DNA from: Moritella sp. PE36
Lineage (GTDB): Bacteria; Pseudomonadota; Gammaproteobacteria; Enterobacterales; Moritellaceae
DNA length: 64,000 nucleotides
Assembly: GCF_000170855.1 (NCBI RefSeq)
Contig: NZ_ABCQ01000001.1
Coordinates: 307,013 to 371,012, forward strand
Reading direction: 5' to 3'
Shown: positions 56,433 through 64,000 of the stretch, piece by piece
Numbering within the stretch: the first letter of the stretch is position 1
How the letters are laid out: each line of letters begins with the position of its first letter
Made by a program: the position numbers and the translations under genes
The notes under the pieces: model-generated
Told to the model about the DNA's origin: nothing
What the model saw: only the letters and a program-made list of their open reading frames with translations
Database searches by the model: none

Positions 56433-57329
56433 ATGTCTGTGTTTGAAACTATCTTATCGTCGGATCTGTTGCTGTTTTTACTTGCCGACCTCATCATCGC
56501 CTTAGCATTTTTATTCGCAATGCGCTTTTTCACCGGCACTGTCGACAACATAGATACCATAGATGAACTGGCCAAGCGTGACAATTTTGCTTTTGGTATT
56601 AGTTTGGCGGGTGCCATTTTTGGTTTAGGCATCGTGCTTTCTGGGGCTATTTCAGGTGAAAAAGCCGCCACGCTACCCATCGAAATATTAGGCATGAGCC
56701 TTTATGGTCTCGCCGGATTAGTACTGATCAAACTGGGGCGCTGGATCCATGATCGCGTCTCTCTCAATCAACTTGATAAAAATTCCGAAATTGCCCAACG
56801 TAACGTCGCCGTGGCGATTGTCGATGCCTGTGCCGCGATTTCCACCGCCATTATTATTCGTTCGACACTGGTTTGGGCTGAAGGCTTAGAACTCATCACC
56901 TTCATTGCTATCTTCTGCGGTTTCCTTATTTATCAAACGATTATGTTACTCATGACCCGTTACCGTGAACACCGTTATTCACGCGGCAATCTCGGTACCT
57001 CCATGCAACAGGCTTTTAAAGATAATAATATTGCGGTGGCACTGCGGCATGGCGGCTATCTTATTGGGGTTGCGATCGCGGTAACGATAGCCAGCAACTA
57101 TATCTATTATGATACCGCCAATCTGTTGACCACATTAGGCTCGTGGATGCTGTTTAGCTTTGTAATGCTGACCACCTTTACTATCCTTGCCATCATCGCC
57201 AAAAAAATAATTCTCAATGGCGTGAATATTAATAAAGAAGTAGATTTACAAAATAACGTTGGCATCGCCGCGATGGATATGGCCATCAATTTATCCATCG
57301 CGTTCATCCTTATGGCATTATTAATTTAA
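56433..57329 (+). CDS. DUF350 (YjfL-like) membrane protein
   Basis: 298-aa inner-membrane protein with about eight hydrophobic helices, two tandem DUF350 units (about 5-135 and 145-295), each with the G-x-L-G-G-A-I/SIAF-type helix (FGISLAGAIFGLGIVLSGAIS and RHGGYLIGVAIAVTIASNY). Function of DUF350 proteins is unknown; in E. coli yjfL lies near yjfIJK. Good GAAGG site before the ATG. It precedes the DUF2170-PspA-DUF2491 run but is separated from it by 193 bases with its own promoter. Confidence 0.85.
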   Translation: MSVFETILSSDLLLFLLADLIIALAFLFAMRFFTGTVDNIDTIDELAKRDNFAFGISLAGAIFGLGIVLSGAISGEKAATLPIEILGMSLYGLAGLVLIKLGRWIHDRVSLNQLDKNSEIAQRNVAVAIVDACAAISTAIIIRSTLVWAEGLELITFIAIFCGFLIYQTIMLLMTRYREHRYSRGNLGTSMQQAFKDNNIAVALRHGGYLIGVAIAVTIASNYIYYDTANLLTTLGSWMLFSFVMLTTFTILAIIAKKIILNGVNINKEVDLQNNVGIAAMDMAINLSIAFILMALLI

Positions 57330-57455
57330 TGTTTCGACGTGCGATGTAGCAGCTAGTTTATGAATACAATGAACTTTTTGTTAGTAGCAAGACCAAACAA
57401 AGTAATCGATACATATATAAATGCTATAAAATAGTATAAATTAAGCGCAAGTCGC

Positions 57456-57511
57456 TTGACATATTATGTCTTGAGGCTTAAAGTTAAACTTACTTAGACA
57501 TAATATGTCAA
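57456..57511 (+). promoter_or_regulatory. Promoter with two palindromic operators before the DUF2170-PspA operon
   Basis: TTGACATATTATGTCT (57456-57471) and its exact inverse AGACATAATATGTCAA (57496-57511) are 24 bases apart. Each contains a 13-bp palindrome, GACATAWTATGTC, centres 39 bases apart. TTGACA at 57456-57461 is a perfect -35 and TAAAGT at 57479-57484 a fair -10 (17-base spacer), so the first operator covers the -35 and the second lies just after the start site, beside the ribosome site of the gene at 57523. A repressor arrangement. Confidence 0.8.
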
Positions 57512-57522
57512 AAAGGAACCAG

Positions 57523-57936
57523 ATGAACATACATAAAATTGCAAATTATCTTAATGATCTTGGCGACAAGTCTGACACAGGTTATAAGTTTGACTGTACC
57601 CCAATTTCGGGTGATGTTGATGTTCTACGTGTCGACGTTGAAGGTCGTGAAGAAATTCCAATCTTTGTTTCTGTCACTGATGAGCAAATTCTTTGTATTG
57701 CTTATTTATGGGGCGAAAACGAAGTTAAAGCAGAAAAACGAGTCGAAATGCTAGAAGCGATGTTAGAACTTAACATCCCAATGCCGCTGTCATCATTCGC
57801 TAAAATTGATGATATGTATGTGGTATACGGCGCATTATCAGTGCAATCAACCATGGCCGATATCGAGCATGAGTTAGTTGTATTAAGTGATAACAGTCTC
57901 GAAGTTATTACTGAATTATCAGATTATTTAGTTTAA
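57523..57936 (+). CDS. DUF2170 (YjfI-like) protein
   Basis: 137-aa cytoplasmic protein. ATG at 57523 is preferred because AAGGAACCAG stands before it; the longer frame to 57505 would run through the operator. Recognisable as DUF2170 by MNIHKIANYLNDLGDK, LCIAYLWGENEVKAEKRVEMLEAMLELNIPMPLSSFAKI and YVVYGALS. Function unknown; in E. coli yjfI heads the yjfIJK run with a PspA-like protein. First gene of a four-gene operon. Confidence 0.86.
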   Translation: MNIHKIANYLNDLGDKSDTGYKFDCTPISGDVDVLRVDVEGREEIPIFVSVTDEQILCIAYLWGENEVKAEKRVEMLEAMLELNIPMPLSSFAKIDDMYVVYGALSVQSTMADIEHELVVLSDNSLEVITELSDYLV

Positions 57937-57959
57937 CCCCTACTTCGAAGGAGAAGTTT

Positions 57960-58652
57960 ATGAGCATTTTTAAGAAAATTATGACCGCGATCCGTGGTGG
58001 CGCCCGTGAAGTAGGTGAAGGTATTGTTGATGCAAACTCAATGCGTATCTTCGAACAAGAAATTCGCGATGCCCAAACTCATTTAACCAATGCTAAACGT
58101 AATTTAACGGACGTGATGGCAAAGCAAATGCAATCTAGCCGTGAACTTGATCGCGTTAAAGCTAACCTAACAGAGCACGAAGGTTATGCAGTACAAGCAT
58201 TAAATGCCGGTAACGAAGCGTTAGCGCTAGAAGTGGCTGAAAAAATTGCTCAACTAGAGCAAGAAGTTATCGAGCAGCAACAAAATCTAGATAGCTTTAC
58301 GAGCAGCGCAACTAAACTAAAAGACTTAGTGAAGAGAAGTGAACGTCAATTGTCTGAGCATCAACGCCAATTAACGATGGTGAAAACAACTGATAGCGTA
58401 CAAAAAGCAACATCCGCTATCACTGACAACTTTAGCGCCAGCAATTCAAAACTGCTCAGTGCCAAAGATTCACTCGAGCGCATCAAGCAAAAACAGCAAG
58501 ATTTTGATGATCGTATGCTTGCAGCTGATGAATTACAAGCAGAAGGCAGCGACCAATCATTAAAAGCGAAACTAGCTGAAGCAGGTATTGGCCAGCAACA
58601 AAGCAGCGCTAACTCGGTACTAGAACGTTTGAAAGCAAAGCAAAATAGCTAA
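57960..58652 (+). CDS. PspA/IM30-family protein (YjfJ-like)
   Basis: 230-aa ESCRT-III-like membrane-associated protein. Almost wholly helical with long coiled coils (about 25-150): FKKIMTAIRGGAREVGEGIVDANSMRIFEQEIRDAQ resembles PspA helix 1-2. A non-conserved C-terminal part is Gln/Ser rich. PspA proteins form rods that stabilise stressed inner membranes, but no psp phage-shock partner (pspB, pspC, pspF) is here; the neighbours are DUF2170 and DUF2491. Strong GAAGGAG site. 23 bases after the DUF2170 gene. Confidence 0.9.
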   Translation: MSIFKKIMTAIRGGAREVGEGIVDANSMRIFEQEIRDAQTHLTNAKRNLTDVMAKQMQSSRELDRVKANLTEHEGYAVQALNAGNEALALEVAEKIAQLEQEVIEQQQNLDSFTSSATKLKDLVKRSERQLSEHQRQLTMVKTTDSVQKATSAITDNFSASNSKLLSAKDSLERIKQKQQDFDDRMLAADELQAEGSDQSLKAKLAEAGIGQQQSSANSVLERLKAKQNS

Positions 58653-58787
58653 ACTTAATAACAAAATAGACTGATCACAGCCATAACGTTAATGGCGCAG
58701 CAACAACGCCATTAATTTTTAATAGGAGCAGCCGACGTGAAAGCGTGCTGTTCCTTTTTGTCATTCCGCTATATGACAGGAATAATA

Positions 58788-59429
58788 ATGAGCTTCTTCA
58801 AAAAATTATTTAAAAAATCCGAACCAACAACCCCAACCCGCGACCTCAACCACGTCAGCAAGTTAATTCTTGGTGATATTATCGAATTTAGCGACAGTTT
58901 CACTTTACCCAGTGAAGTGCGTCAGCAAAAGTTTGAAGTAATTTCGATTGAAACGCTGGAGTTTGAACACCAACATTACCCACGCTTTAAGCTACAAGGT
59001 GAACAGCAGACGTATGTTTGGTTATCCCTGCCTGGTCACGATCACAACAATTTCCAACTCAGCTTGGAGCTCACGCGTGAAGAAGTCTCACAGTTATTCG
59101 ATTTGGACTTATTTAGTGATGTGTTTGAAGAAGGTTTTACTGAGTTACCTAGCCAACAGCCCGTTTCGTTAGGTGATTGGCATGCTGAACGTTATTACCA
59201 GCAAGATATTGCCACTGTAGGTTATCACCATAGAACCGACTTTAGAACCTCAGCGCCGTCGCAATATACCGATGAAAACCCTGGTCGGGAGTTTGAGTTT
59301 TATCACTTACATGACGCTAAAGAAAACAAATTAATCGATATTATGGTGCATAATAACGGTGATACAGATGTGTACTTGACCGTACAGCTTGGTAATGACA
59401 GTATTACCGGATACTGGCCAATAGCATAA
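58788..59429 (+). CDS. DUF2491 (YjfK-like) protein
   Basis: 213-aa protein from the ATG at 58788 (MSFFKKLFKK), chosen because AGGAATAATA stands upstream; the longer frame opens with GTG at 58737 and is not family-like. Recognisable as DUF2491 by LILGDIIEFSDSFTLPSE, YVWLSLPGHDH and REFEFYHLHDAKENKLIDIMVH. N-terminal basic amphipathic stretch FKKLFKKSE may touch membranes. Function unknown. Third gene of the operon. Confidence 0.84.
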   Translation: MSFFKKLFKKSEPTTPTRDLNHVSKLILGDIIEFSDSFTLPSEVRQQKFEVISIETLEFEHQHYPRFKLQGEQQTYVWLSLPGHDHNNFQLSLELTREEVSQLFDLDLFSDVFEEGFTELPSQQPVSLGDWHAERYYQQDIATVGYHHRTDFRTSAPSQYTDENPGREFEFYHLHDAKENKLIDIMVHNNGDTDVYLTVQLGNDSITGYWPIA

Positions 59430-59452
59430 ACACAGTACAAGGCAGATTAAAC

Positions 59453-59773
59453 ATGGTTAAATCACGTGAGTTACCGGAAAAATGGCTATCGTCCCAGAAG
59501 GCGATGAAAGCGGTTCAGGTAGCATTTGATATGGATGAAAAGATCCAATACAAGATCCGAAAAGCGGCACTAGATCATAACTTAAGCCCATCAGAACAGA
59601 TCCGCGACATTCTCGGTTTAACCGTGAATAAACGGCCGAAAAGACCGCGTCTGACAGTGTCGTTAAACAACCAAGATTATATTGAGTTAGCTGAAAAATA
59701 TGGCTTACAACCAGAGCAGCAATTAGAAATTAAAAAGTTAGTGATTGAAGATCTGGTGAAATTTTCAGAATAA
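59453..59773 (+). CDS. Ribbon-helix-helix-like protein, putative regulator of this operon
   Basis: 106-aa protein. The segment VQVAFDMDEKIQYKIRKAAL then LSPSEQIRDILGL looks like a ribbon-helix-helix (MetJ/Arc/CopG) fold: one beta strand, then two helices with a Ser-Pro-Ser turn; a second, weaker copy RLTVSLNNQDYIELAEKYG follows. RHH proteins bind short palindromes as dimers, and two palindromes stand at the operon promoter. I therefore infer autoregulation, but the fold is judged by eye only. AAGG precedes the ATG. No known family name. Confidence 0.65.
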   Translation: MVKSRELPEKWLSSQKAMKAVQVAFDMDEKIQYKIRKAALDHNLSPSEQIRDILGLTVNKRPKRPRLTVSLNNQDYIELAEKYGLQPEQQLEIKKLVIEDLVKFSE

Positions 59774-59854
59774 TCCGTCAAACGAGGCTTGCTCGGCTCT
59801 TATTCGGCTCTCGCCCTGTGGGATGAGAGGATGAGCTATCAACTATCAATAACT

Positions 59855-59888
59855 GGTAATCAGTGACATCCACATGCCACTGATTACC
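59855..59888. other. Hairpin between convergent RHH-like gene and ygiF
   Basis: Perfect 11-bp stem GGTAATCAGTG (59855-59865) with CACTGATTACC (59878-59888), 12-base loop, no T run on either strand. May act as a weak or Rho-assisted terminator. Confidence 0.5.
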
Positions 59889-59894
59889 ACTTAT

Positions 59895-61388
59895 TTACTC
59901 TGTTAACCAATAGGGGCGCATGGTTAATGCTTGATGCCGTGTTTGCTCCATCGCATCCAGTAATGAACGCTGACGACGTATTAACAGCTTATTAATTTGC
60001 AACGCAATCGCTTCCGGTTGTTGCCGAACCACAATCATCAACATATCTAATACGGCTAAATCCTCAATGCCCTGCAAAATATCTTGCCAAGGTAACCGGA
60101 ATTTATCACGACATTCCGATGCATAATGGTGGCTAAAACAGTGCCCAATTAACAAATTTTGTTTTAATTTTGTCTGCAGCTGTAAATAACCAGCGGCATC
60201 CAATTGCGCTTCTGATAAAGGCGAATCAAGTACATTTTGCCAACTTGCTTGTAAATGGCTATTTGAAAATGACACTATATGACCACTATCAAGCTTAACA
60301 CTGCTTAAACCTTGGCTTAATAGCTGACTGACCGACAGCATAATACGGGCATATCTAGAGCTATTAAACAGTGTGTCAATGTCGGTAAAATCAATATAGC
60401 TGCTTTGTAGTGTTTGTAACTCTTTACTAATGCGCTTATATTCTGGGAATTTACGCAGCAATTGGCCATTATGGATCAGCACATGCTGCAATTGTGTCGC
60501 CCGATCAACATTTGACAGCTGCTGTTGCAACCAATTTAATTCCGTCTGCTTCAGGCCAATCTCAGGCAAGATATTAATATACGTTTGCATTGTCTGTTGG
60601 ATCAACGTTACCCCAACTAATACTTCCGCGAGTGCATCAATATCCTGAGTGTCCAAATACAACTGTTCATGATGCTGCCAATGCGCATAACTTTGAGTCA
60701 GTGTCGTTAAAAATATATCAGCTAAGGTTTCTGCTTCGCGTTTCTGTATCGTTAGCACCAGGGGCTTAACTTTAGGATGATATAAACCCGCAAGTTGATA
60801 ACCACGTTTTGCTTTACTGACATTACCCAAACGCACATTATCTAATTGGGTGATCTGCTGAGCTAGCGTAAAGAGATCAGCAATAGTACCGCGCACCAAT
60901 TCTAATTCAATTTCACAGATCGGGTAGCTATTGTCACCACTGCGCGCCATACCTTGATCAAATACCACTTCAATCTCAGCACTATTAGGCAACTGTATAT
61001 GCCACATAGTCCGTTCAAAATCTGTGGTGAATAAATCGACAAGATCTGCTTGTAACTGGGCAATATTGGTATCTGGTGGCCATATTTCCGCTGGAAAGTC
61101 CACCAATGCAGGTACGTCACCATCCAAGGATAAATTATATTCTGGGCGCTGATGTAACCCGCCACGCACAATACCGGCGGTTTTAATCGTTTGCTCGGCA
61201 AAATTTAAACTTTTACGCGTGCGTAAACCAAAGTCGAATTGACGAAATTGGGATGTCGTTGTATCGAAATAGGTATTAGATAAAGGCTTAACAGCCTGCT
61301 CGATTATCACGTAATCAGCTAATAGTGTTTCTAATTGTGACTTAACCTGTGGTTTAACAACAAATTTTATTTCAACTTCCGTACTCAT
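59895..61388 (-). CDS. ygiF: CYTH-CHAD inorganic triphosphatase YgiF
   Basis: 497-aa protein. N-terminal CYTH domain (about 1-200) with the ExExK motif EVEIKF at residues 4-9 that binds triphosphate with metal; C-terminal CHAD domain (about 215-490), helical and His-rich, which binds polyphosphate in other proteins. E. coli YgiF splits inorganic triphosphate. GAGG site right before ATG. Divergent from the DUF47-PiT phosphate uptake pair, a sensible link to phosphate metabolism. Usually next to glnE. Confidence 0.93.
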   Translation of the reverse strand: MSTEVEIKFVVKPQVKSQLETLLADYVIIEQAVKPLSNTYFDTTTSQFRQFDFGLRTRKSLNFAEQTIKTAGIVRGGLHQRPEYNLSLDGDVPALVDFPAEIWPPDTNIAQLQADLVDLFTTDFERTMWHIQLPNSAEIEVVFDQGMARSGDNSYPICEIELELVRGTIADLFTLAQQITQLDNVRLGNVSKAKRGYQLAGLYHPKVKPLVLTIQKREAETLADIFLTTLTQSYAHWQHHEQLYLDTQDIDALAEVLVGVTLIQQTMQTYINILPEIGLKQTELNWLQQQLSNVDRATQLQHVLIHNGQLLRKFPEYKRISKELQTLQSSYIDFTDIDTLFNSSRYARIMLSVSQLLSQGLSSVKLDSGHIVSFSNSHLQASWQNVLDSPLSEAQLDAAGYLQLQTKLKQNLLIGHCFSHHYASECRDKFRLPWQDILQGIEDLAVLDMLMIVVRQQPEAIALQINKLLIRRQRSLLDAMEQTRHQALTMRPYWLTE

Positions 61389-61667
61389 CCGGCCTCGCTA
61401 GACTCATAAACGATAAAAATAATGCCAAGATAAAACAGCGTATCCCGCACTTTAAAGTATAAAACTTACCAATTTTTTTAAAAGCTGTCTAAGGTTAAAT
61501 ACCTAATTAGTGAATATGATTAGCAGTTAAAAACAGAAATATATTGATATTGGTCTAATTCAATCGCTAATTAAGCAATTTTTATATTGCAAACTTGTGA
61601 GAGTGGTTTAACATTCCCGACATCTTCAAAAGTGCACATATTATTGTCACATACATGGATTATGGCT

Positions 61668-62348
61668 ATGCCAGTAAATACGATTTTAGGACTTTTTGCT
61701 AAGTCGCCGATTACCCCATTACAAGAACACATCACGAAAGTGCATGAGACTTGTGAATTACTTGTGCCATTTTTTGCTGCAACGACGCAACAAGATTGGG
61801 ATAAGGCTGAAACTATCCGCCAGCAGATCTCACAATGTGAGCGAGATGCAGACGTATTAAAACGTGAAATCCGCTTAAAGCTACCACGCGGTATCTTTAT
61901 GCCTGTCGATCGCACCGATATGTTAGACCTACTGACTCAACAAGATAAGATCGCCAATCGTGCGAAAGATATTGCTGGTCGTGTTATCGGTCGTAACCTG
62001 CAACTTCCGGCCGAAATCGCTGATGATTTCACGCTGTATCTAAAACGTTGCATTGATGCAACAGCGCAGGCTAAAAAAGCCATTAATGAACTAGATGAAC
62101 TGCTTGAAACTGGCTTTAGAGGCCGTGAAGTTGATCTTGTTGAAAACATGATCAACGAACTTGATTCTATCGAAGATGATACCGATGCAATGCAGATCGT
62201 ATTGCGTCAGAAACTACGTAAAATTGAAAATAACTACAATCCAATTGATGTTATGTTCCTTTACAAAATCTTAGAGTGGGTTGGCGGCTTAGCCGATCAA
62301 GCCGAAACTGTTGGCGCACGCCTCGAACTAATGCTAGCGCGTAATTAA
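61668..62348 (+). CDS. PhoU-like DUF47 protein (TIGR00153 family), PiT partner
   Basis: 226 aa from the ATG at 61668 (MPVNTILGLFAKSP), the standard start and length for the family; the open frame begins at 61587. Helical, PhoU-like: CERDADVLKREIRLKLPRGIFMPVDRTDML has the acidic metal-binding pattern. DUF47 proteins sit directly before PiT genes and are thought to control them. 22 bases before the PiT gene. Confidence 0.9.
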   Translation: MPVNTILGLFAKSPITPLQEHITKVHETCELLVPFFAATTQQDWDKAETIRQQISQCERDADVLKREIRLKLPRGIFMPVDRTDMLDLLTQQDKIANRAKDIAGRVIGRNLQLPAEIADDFTLYLKRCIDATAQAKKAINELDELLETGFRGREVDLVENMINELDSIEDDTDAMQIVLRQKLRKIENNYNPIDVMFLYKILEWVGGLADQAETVGARLELMLARN

Positions 62349-62370
62349 GATCACTATAGGTATATAAATA

Positions 62371-63645
62371 ATGGAAATCATTCAAGCATACGGTCCTTAT
62401 CTACTGTTTCTTGCGGCTGTCTTCGGTCTTTATATGGCATGGGGCATTGGTGCCAATGACGTAGCAAATGCAATGGGGACCTCTGTAGGTACCAAATCAC
62501 TGACCGTAAAACAAGCGATCTTTATCGCCATCATCTTTGAATTTGCCGGTGCTTATTTAGCCGGTGGTGAAGTAACAGATACCGTCCGTAAAGGTATTGT
62601 TGACCTTGCCGTATTTAAAGAACAAGGCCGCCCTGATGCATTAGCATTTGGTATGATCGCTTCGCTACTTGCGGCGGGTACCTGGTTAATGATCGCATCA
62701 ATTTTTGGCTGGCCAGTATCAACGACACACTCAATTATCGGTGCCATCATCGGTTTTGCGGTTGTCAGTGTTGGTCCAGAAGCCGTACAGTGGGATAAAG
62801 CCGGTGGTATTGTTGGTAGTTGGGTGCTCACACCCGTACTCTCAGGTGTCATCGCTTACATCACCTTTATGAGCATTCAAAAACTCATTTTTGATACCAA
62901 AGATCCGCTGTCTAACGCCAAGCGTTACGTGCCTTTCTACATGGCTCTAACGACATTTGTAATTGCAATGGTCACGATTAAAAAAGGCCTAAAACATGTT
63001 GGTTTACATTTAACCACAGGTGAAGCATTAGCCGCTTCGGCAGTGATCAGTCTACTGGTTGCTATTGTTGGTGCCATTTATATCAGCAAACAGGACTACA
63101 GCCCAAGTAATGACAAAGACATGCACTTCTCTAATGTAGAGAAAGTATTTGGTATCTTAATGATCATTACCGCTTGTGCAATGGCATTTGCGCACGGCTC
63201 TAACGATGTTGCCAATGCGATTGGTCCATTAGCAGCGGTGGTCTCTATTGTTCAACACGGTGGCGAAATTGCCGAAAAAGCCGAGCTAGCGTGGTGGATC
63301 TTACCACTCGGTGGTTTCGGTATCGTGGTTGGTCTAGCGACTATGGGTCATAAAGTAATGTCAACTATCGGCACCGGCATCACCGAACTAACCCCAAGCC
63401 GTGGCTTTGCAGCACAGCTAGCGACCGCTACAACGGTTGTTATTGCCTCGGGTTCAGGTTTACCTATTTCGACCACACAAACGCTCGTAGGCGCTGTGTT
63501 AGGTGTAGGTATGGCGCGTGGTATTGCGGCACTGAATCTCAACGTCGTCAGAACGATCGTGGTATCTTGGGTCGTGACACTACCAGCTGGTGCATTGCTC
63601 TCAATTATCTTCTACAAGATCTTAGAAGCAATCTTTGTAGTGTAA
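62371..63645 (+). CDS. PiT-family inorganic phosphate transporter
   Basis: 424-aa membrane protein with 10 or more helices. PiT signatures: GIGANDVANAMGTSVG in the N-terminal half and AHGSNDVANAIGPLAAVV in the C-terminal half, the duplicated GANDVANA/GSNDVANA motifs, each with Asp in a membrane re-entrant segment; GWPVSTTHSIIGAIIGF and LPISTTQTLVGAVLGVG are the paired ST-T motifs. Cotransports metal phosphate or Na+/Pi, low affinity. In operon with DUF47. Ends at a terminator. Confidence 0.96.
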   Translation: MEIIQAYGPYLLFLAAVFGLYMAWGIGANDVANAMGTSVGTKSLTVKQAIFIAIIFEFAGAYLAGGEVTDTVRKGIVDLAVFKEQGRPDALAFGMIASLLAAGTWLMIASIFGWPVSTTHSIIGAIIGFAVVSVGPEAVQWDKAGGIVGSWVLTPVLSGVIAYITFMSIQKLIFDTKDPLSNAKRYVPFYMALTTFVIAMVTIKKGLKHVGLHLTTGEALAASAVISLLVAIVGAIYISKQDYSPSNDKDMHFSNVEKVFGILMIITACAMAFAHGSNDVANAIGPLAAVVSIVQHGGEIAEKAELAWWILPLGGFGIVVGLATMGHKVMSTIGTGITELTPSRGFAAQLATATTVVIASGSGLPISTTQTLVGAVLGVGMARGIAALNLNVVRTIVVSWVVTLPAGALLSIIFYKILEAIFVV

Positions 63646-63662
63646 TTGGTTACATTGTGATG

Positions 63663-63694
63663 AAAAGGCAATCAGAAAATTGATTGCCTTTTTT
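63663..63694 (+). terminator. Intrinsic terminator of the DUF47-PiT operon
   Basis: AAAAGGCAATCA (63663-63674) pairs with TGATTGCCTTTT (63681-63692) and six T follow, 17 bases after the stop. Confidence 0.9.
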
Positions 63695-63806
63695 GTAAAT
63701 CCACTCAATTTATATTTTTGTGATGGAAAACTAGCATCTGAGGCTTGTCGAAATTCGATTTTATACTTATTATGCTTACCATAATACTTCGTCTACGGGA
63801 CATCTT

Positions 63807-64000
63807 GTGAAGATTAAACAACTCATTATAGCAACACTGCTAACACTCGTTAGTGTATCTAGCTTTGCCAAAGAAACACGTTATATCAGTGATGATGTGG
63901 CGATTTATATGCATTCAGGTCCGGGGACCCAATATCGAATTATTGGTACGGTCAAAGCCGGTGAAGCGGTCACCTATTTACAAACGAATGCAGGCTCTAA
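63807..64000 (+). CDS. ygiM: SH3-domain protein YgiM, 3' end cut by window edge
   Basis: First 64 codons of a secreted SH3b protein. GTG start at 63807 with GGGA eight bases upstream; signal peptide LIIATLLTLVSVSSFA, then KETRYISDDVAIYMHSGPG and YRIIGTVKAGEAVTYLQTN, the bacterial SH3 domain of the YgiM/TIGR04211 family. In E. coli ygiM, ygiF and glnE lie together, and the same set is found here. Role unknown; the rest of the gene lies beyond the window. Confidence 0.92.
   Translation, partial: MKIKQLIIATLLTLVSVSSFAKETRYISDDVAIYMHSGPGTQYRIIGTVKAGEAVTYLQTNAGS

Overview
The window is a gene-dense chromosomal segment from a marine-type gammaproteobacterium of the Vibrionales/Alteromonadales kind. 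The gene families point to this: MotX of the sodium-driven polar flagellum, holC-valS, nudF/tolC/cpdA/yqiA/parE, a divergent fur-family zur, RraB, GlnE, MotX next to rnr, and an outer-membrane/LPS gene set. A Moritella- or Psychromonas-like genus is a guess from protein resemblance; no rRNA is present to settle it. I see no prophage, insertion sequence, CRISPR array, tRNA or rRNA gene. Both window edges cut genes: holC on the left, ygiM on the right.

Layout. 1-6.1 kb: holC-valS, a PAS-PAS-GGDEF-EAL protein with a degenerate GGDEF motif, and rraB. 6.2-12.1 kb, minus strand: an accessory block with two porins, three near-identical-length (about 138 aa) periplasmic phosphate-binding-like proteins and one chemoreceptor, with a good CRP site before the second porin. 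12.4-19.7 kb: dusA, a LysR regulator divergent from a pirin, a small membrane protein, zur, a CheX-like protein, a 2-Cys peroxiredoxin, a radical SAM protein and a TetR regulator. 20-36 kb, mostly minus: the core block rnr-rlmB / rpsF-rpsR-rplI / dnaB-alr, interrupted by a cytochrome c gene, an AraC regulator and a plus-strand three-gene operon (alkyl-DHAP-synthase-like flavoprotein, GlpD-like dehydrogenase, FGGY kinase). The rpsF operon has no room for priB.

36-46 kb: motX, mdh, an arginine-type ABC transporter (artPIQM order P-I-Q-M) lying between mdh and its usual neighbour argR, with ARG-box-like sites in the artP/argR divergent region, then a ferric-iron ABC transporter (fbpABC type) under a strong Fur-box match. 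46-56 kb: parE-yqiA-cpdA-nudF, divergent tolC, lpxL and glnE. 56-60 kb: a DUF350 / DUF2170 / PspA-like / DUF2491 / ribbon-helix-helix-like cluster, preceded by two copies of a 13-bp palindrome that cover the -35 element and the leader of the predicted promoter. 60-64 kb: the CYTH-CHAD triphosphatase ygiF divergent from a DUF47-PiT phosphate uptake pair, then ygiM.

A recurring theme is that conserved neighbour pairs (rplI-dnaB, mdh-argR, glnE-ygiF) are each split by a self-contained cassette carrying its own regulator or operator. The best candidates for something undescribed are the DUF350/PspA/RHH-like cluster with its paired operators, the AraC-controlled ether-lipid/glycerol-like operon, and the porin plus mini-binding-protein plus chemoreceptor block.
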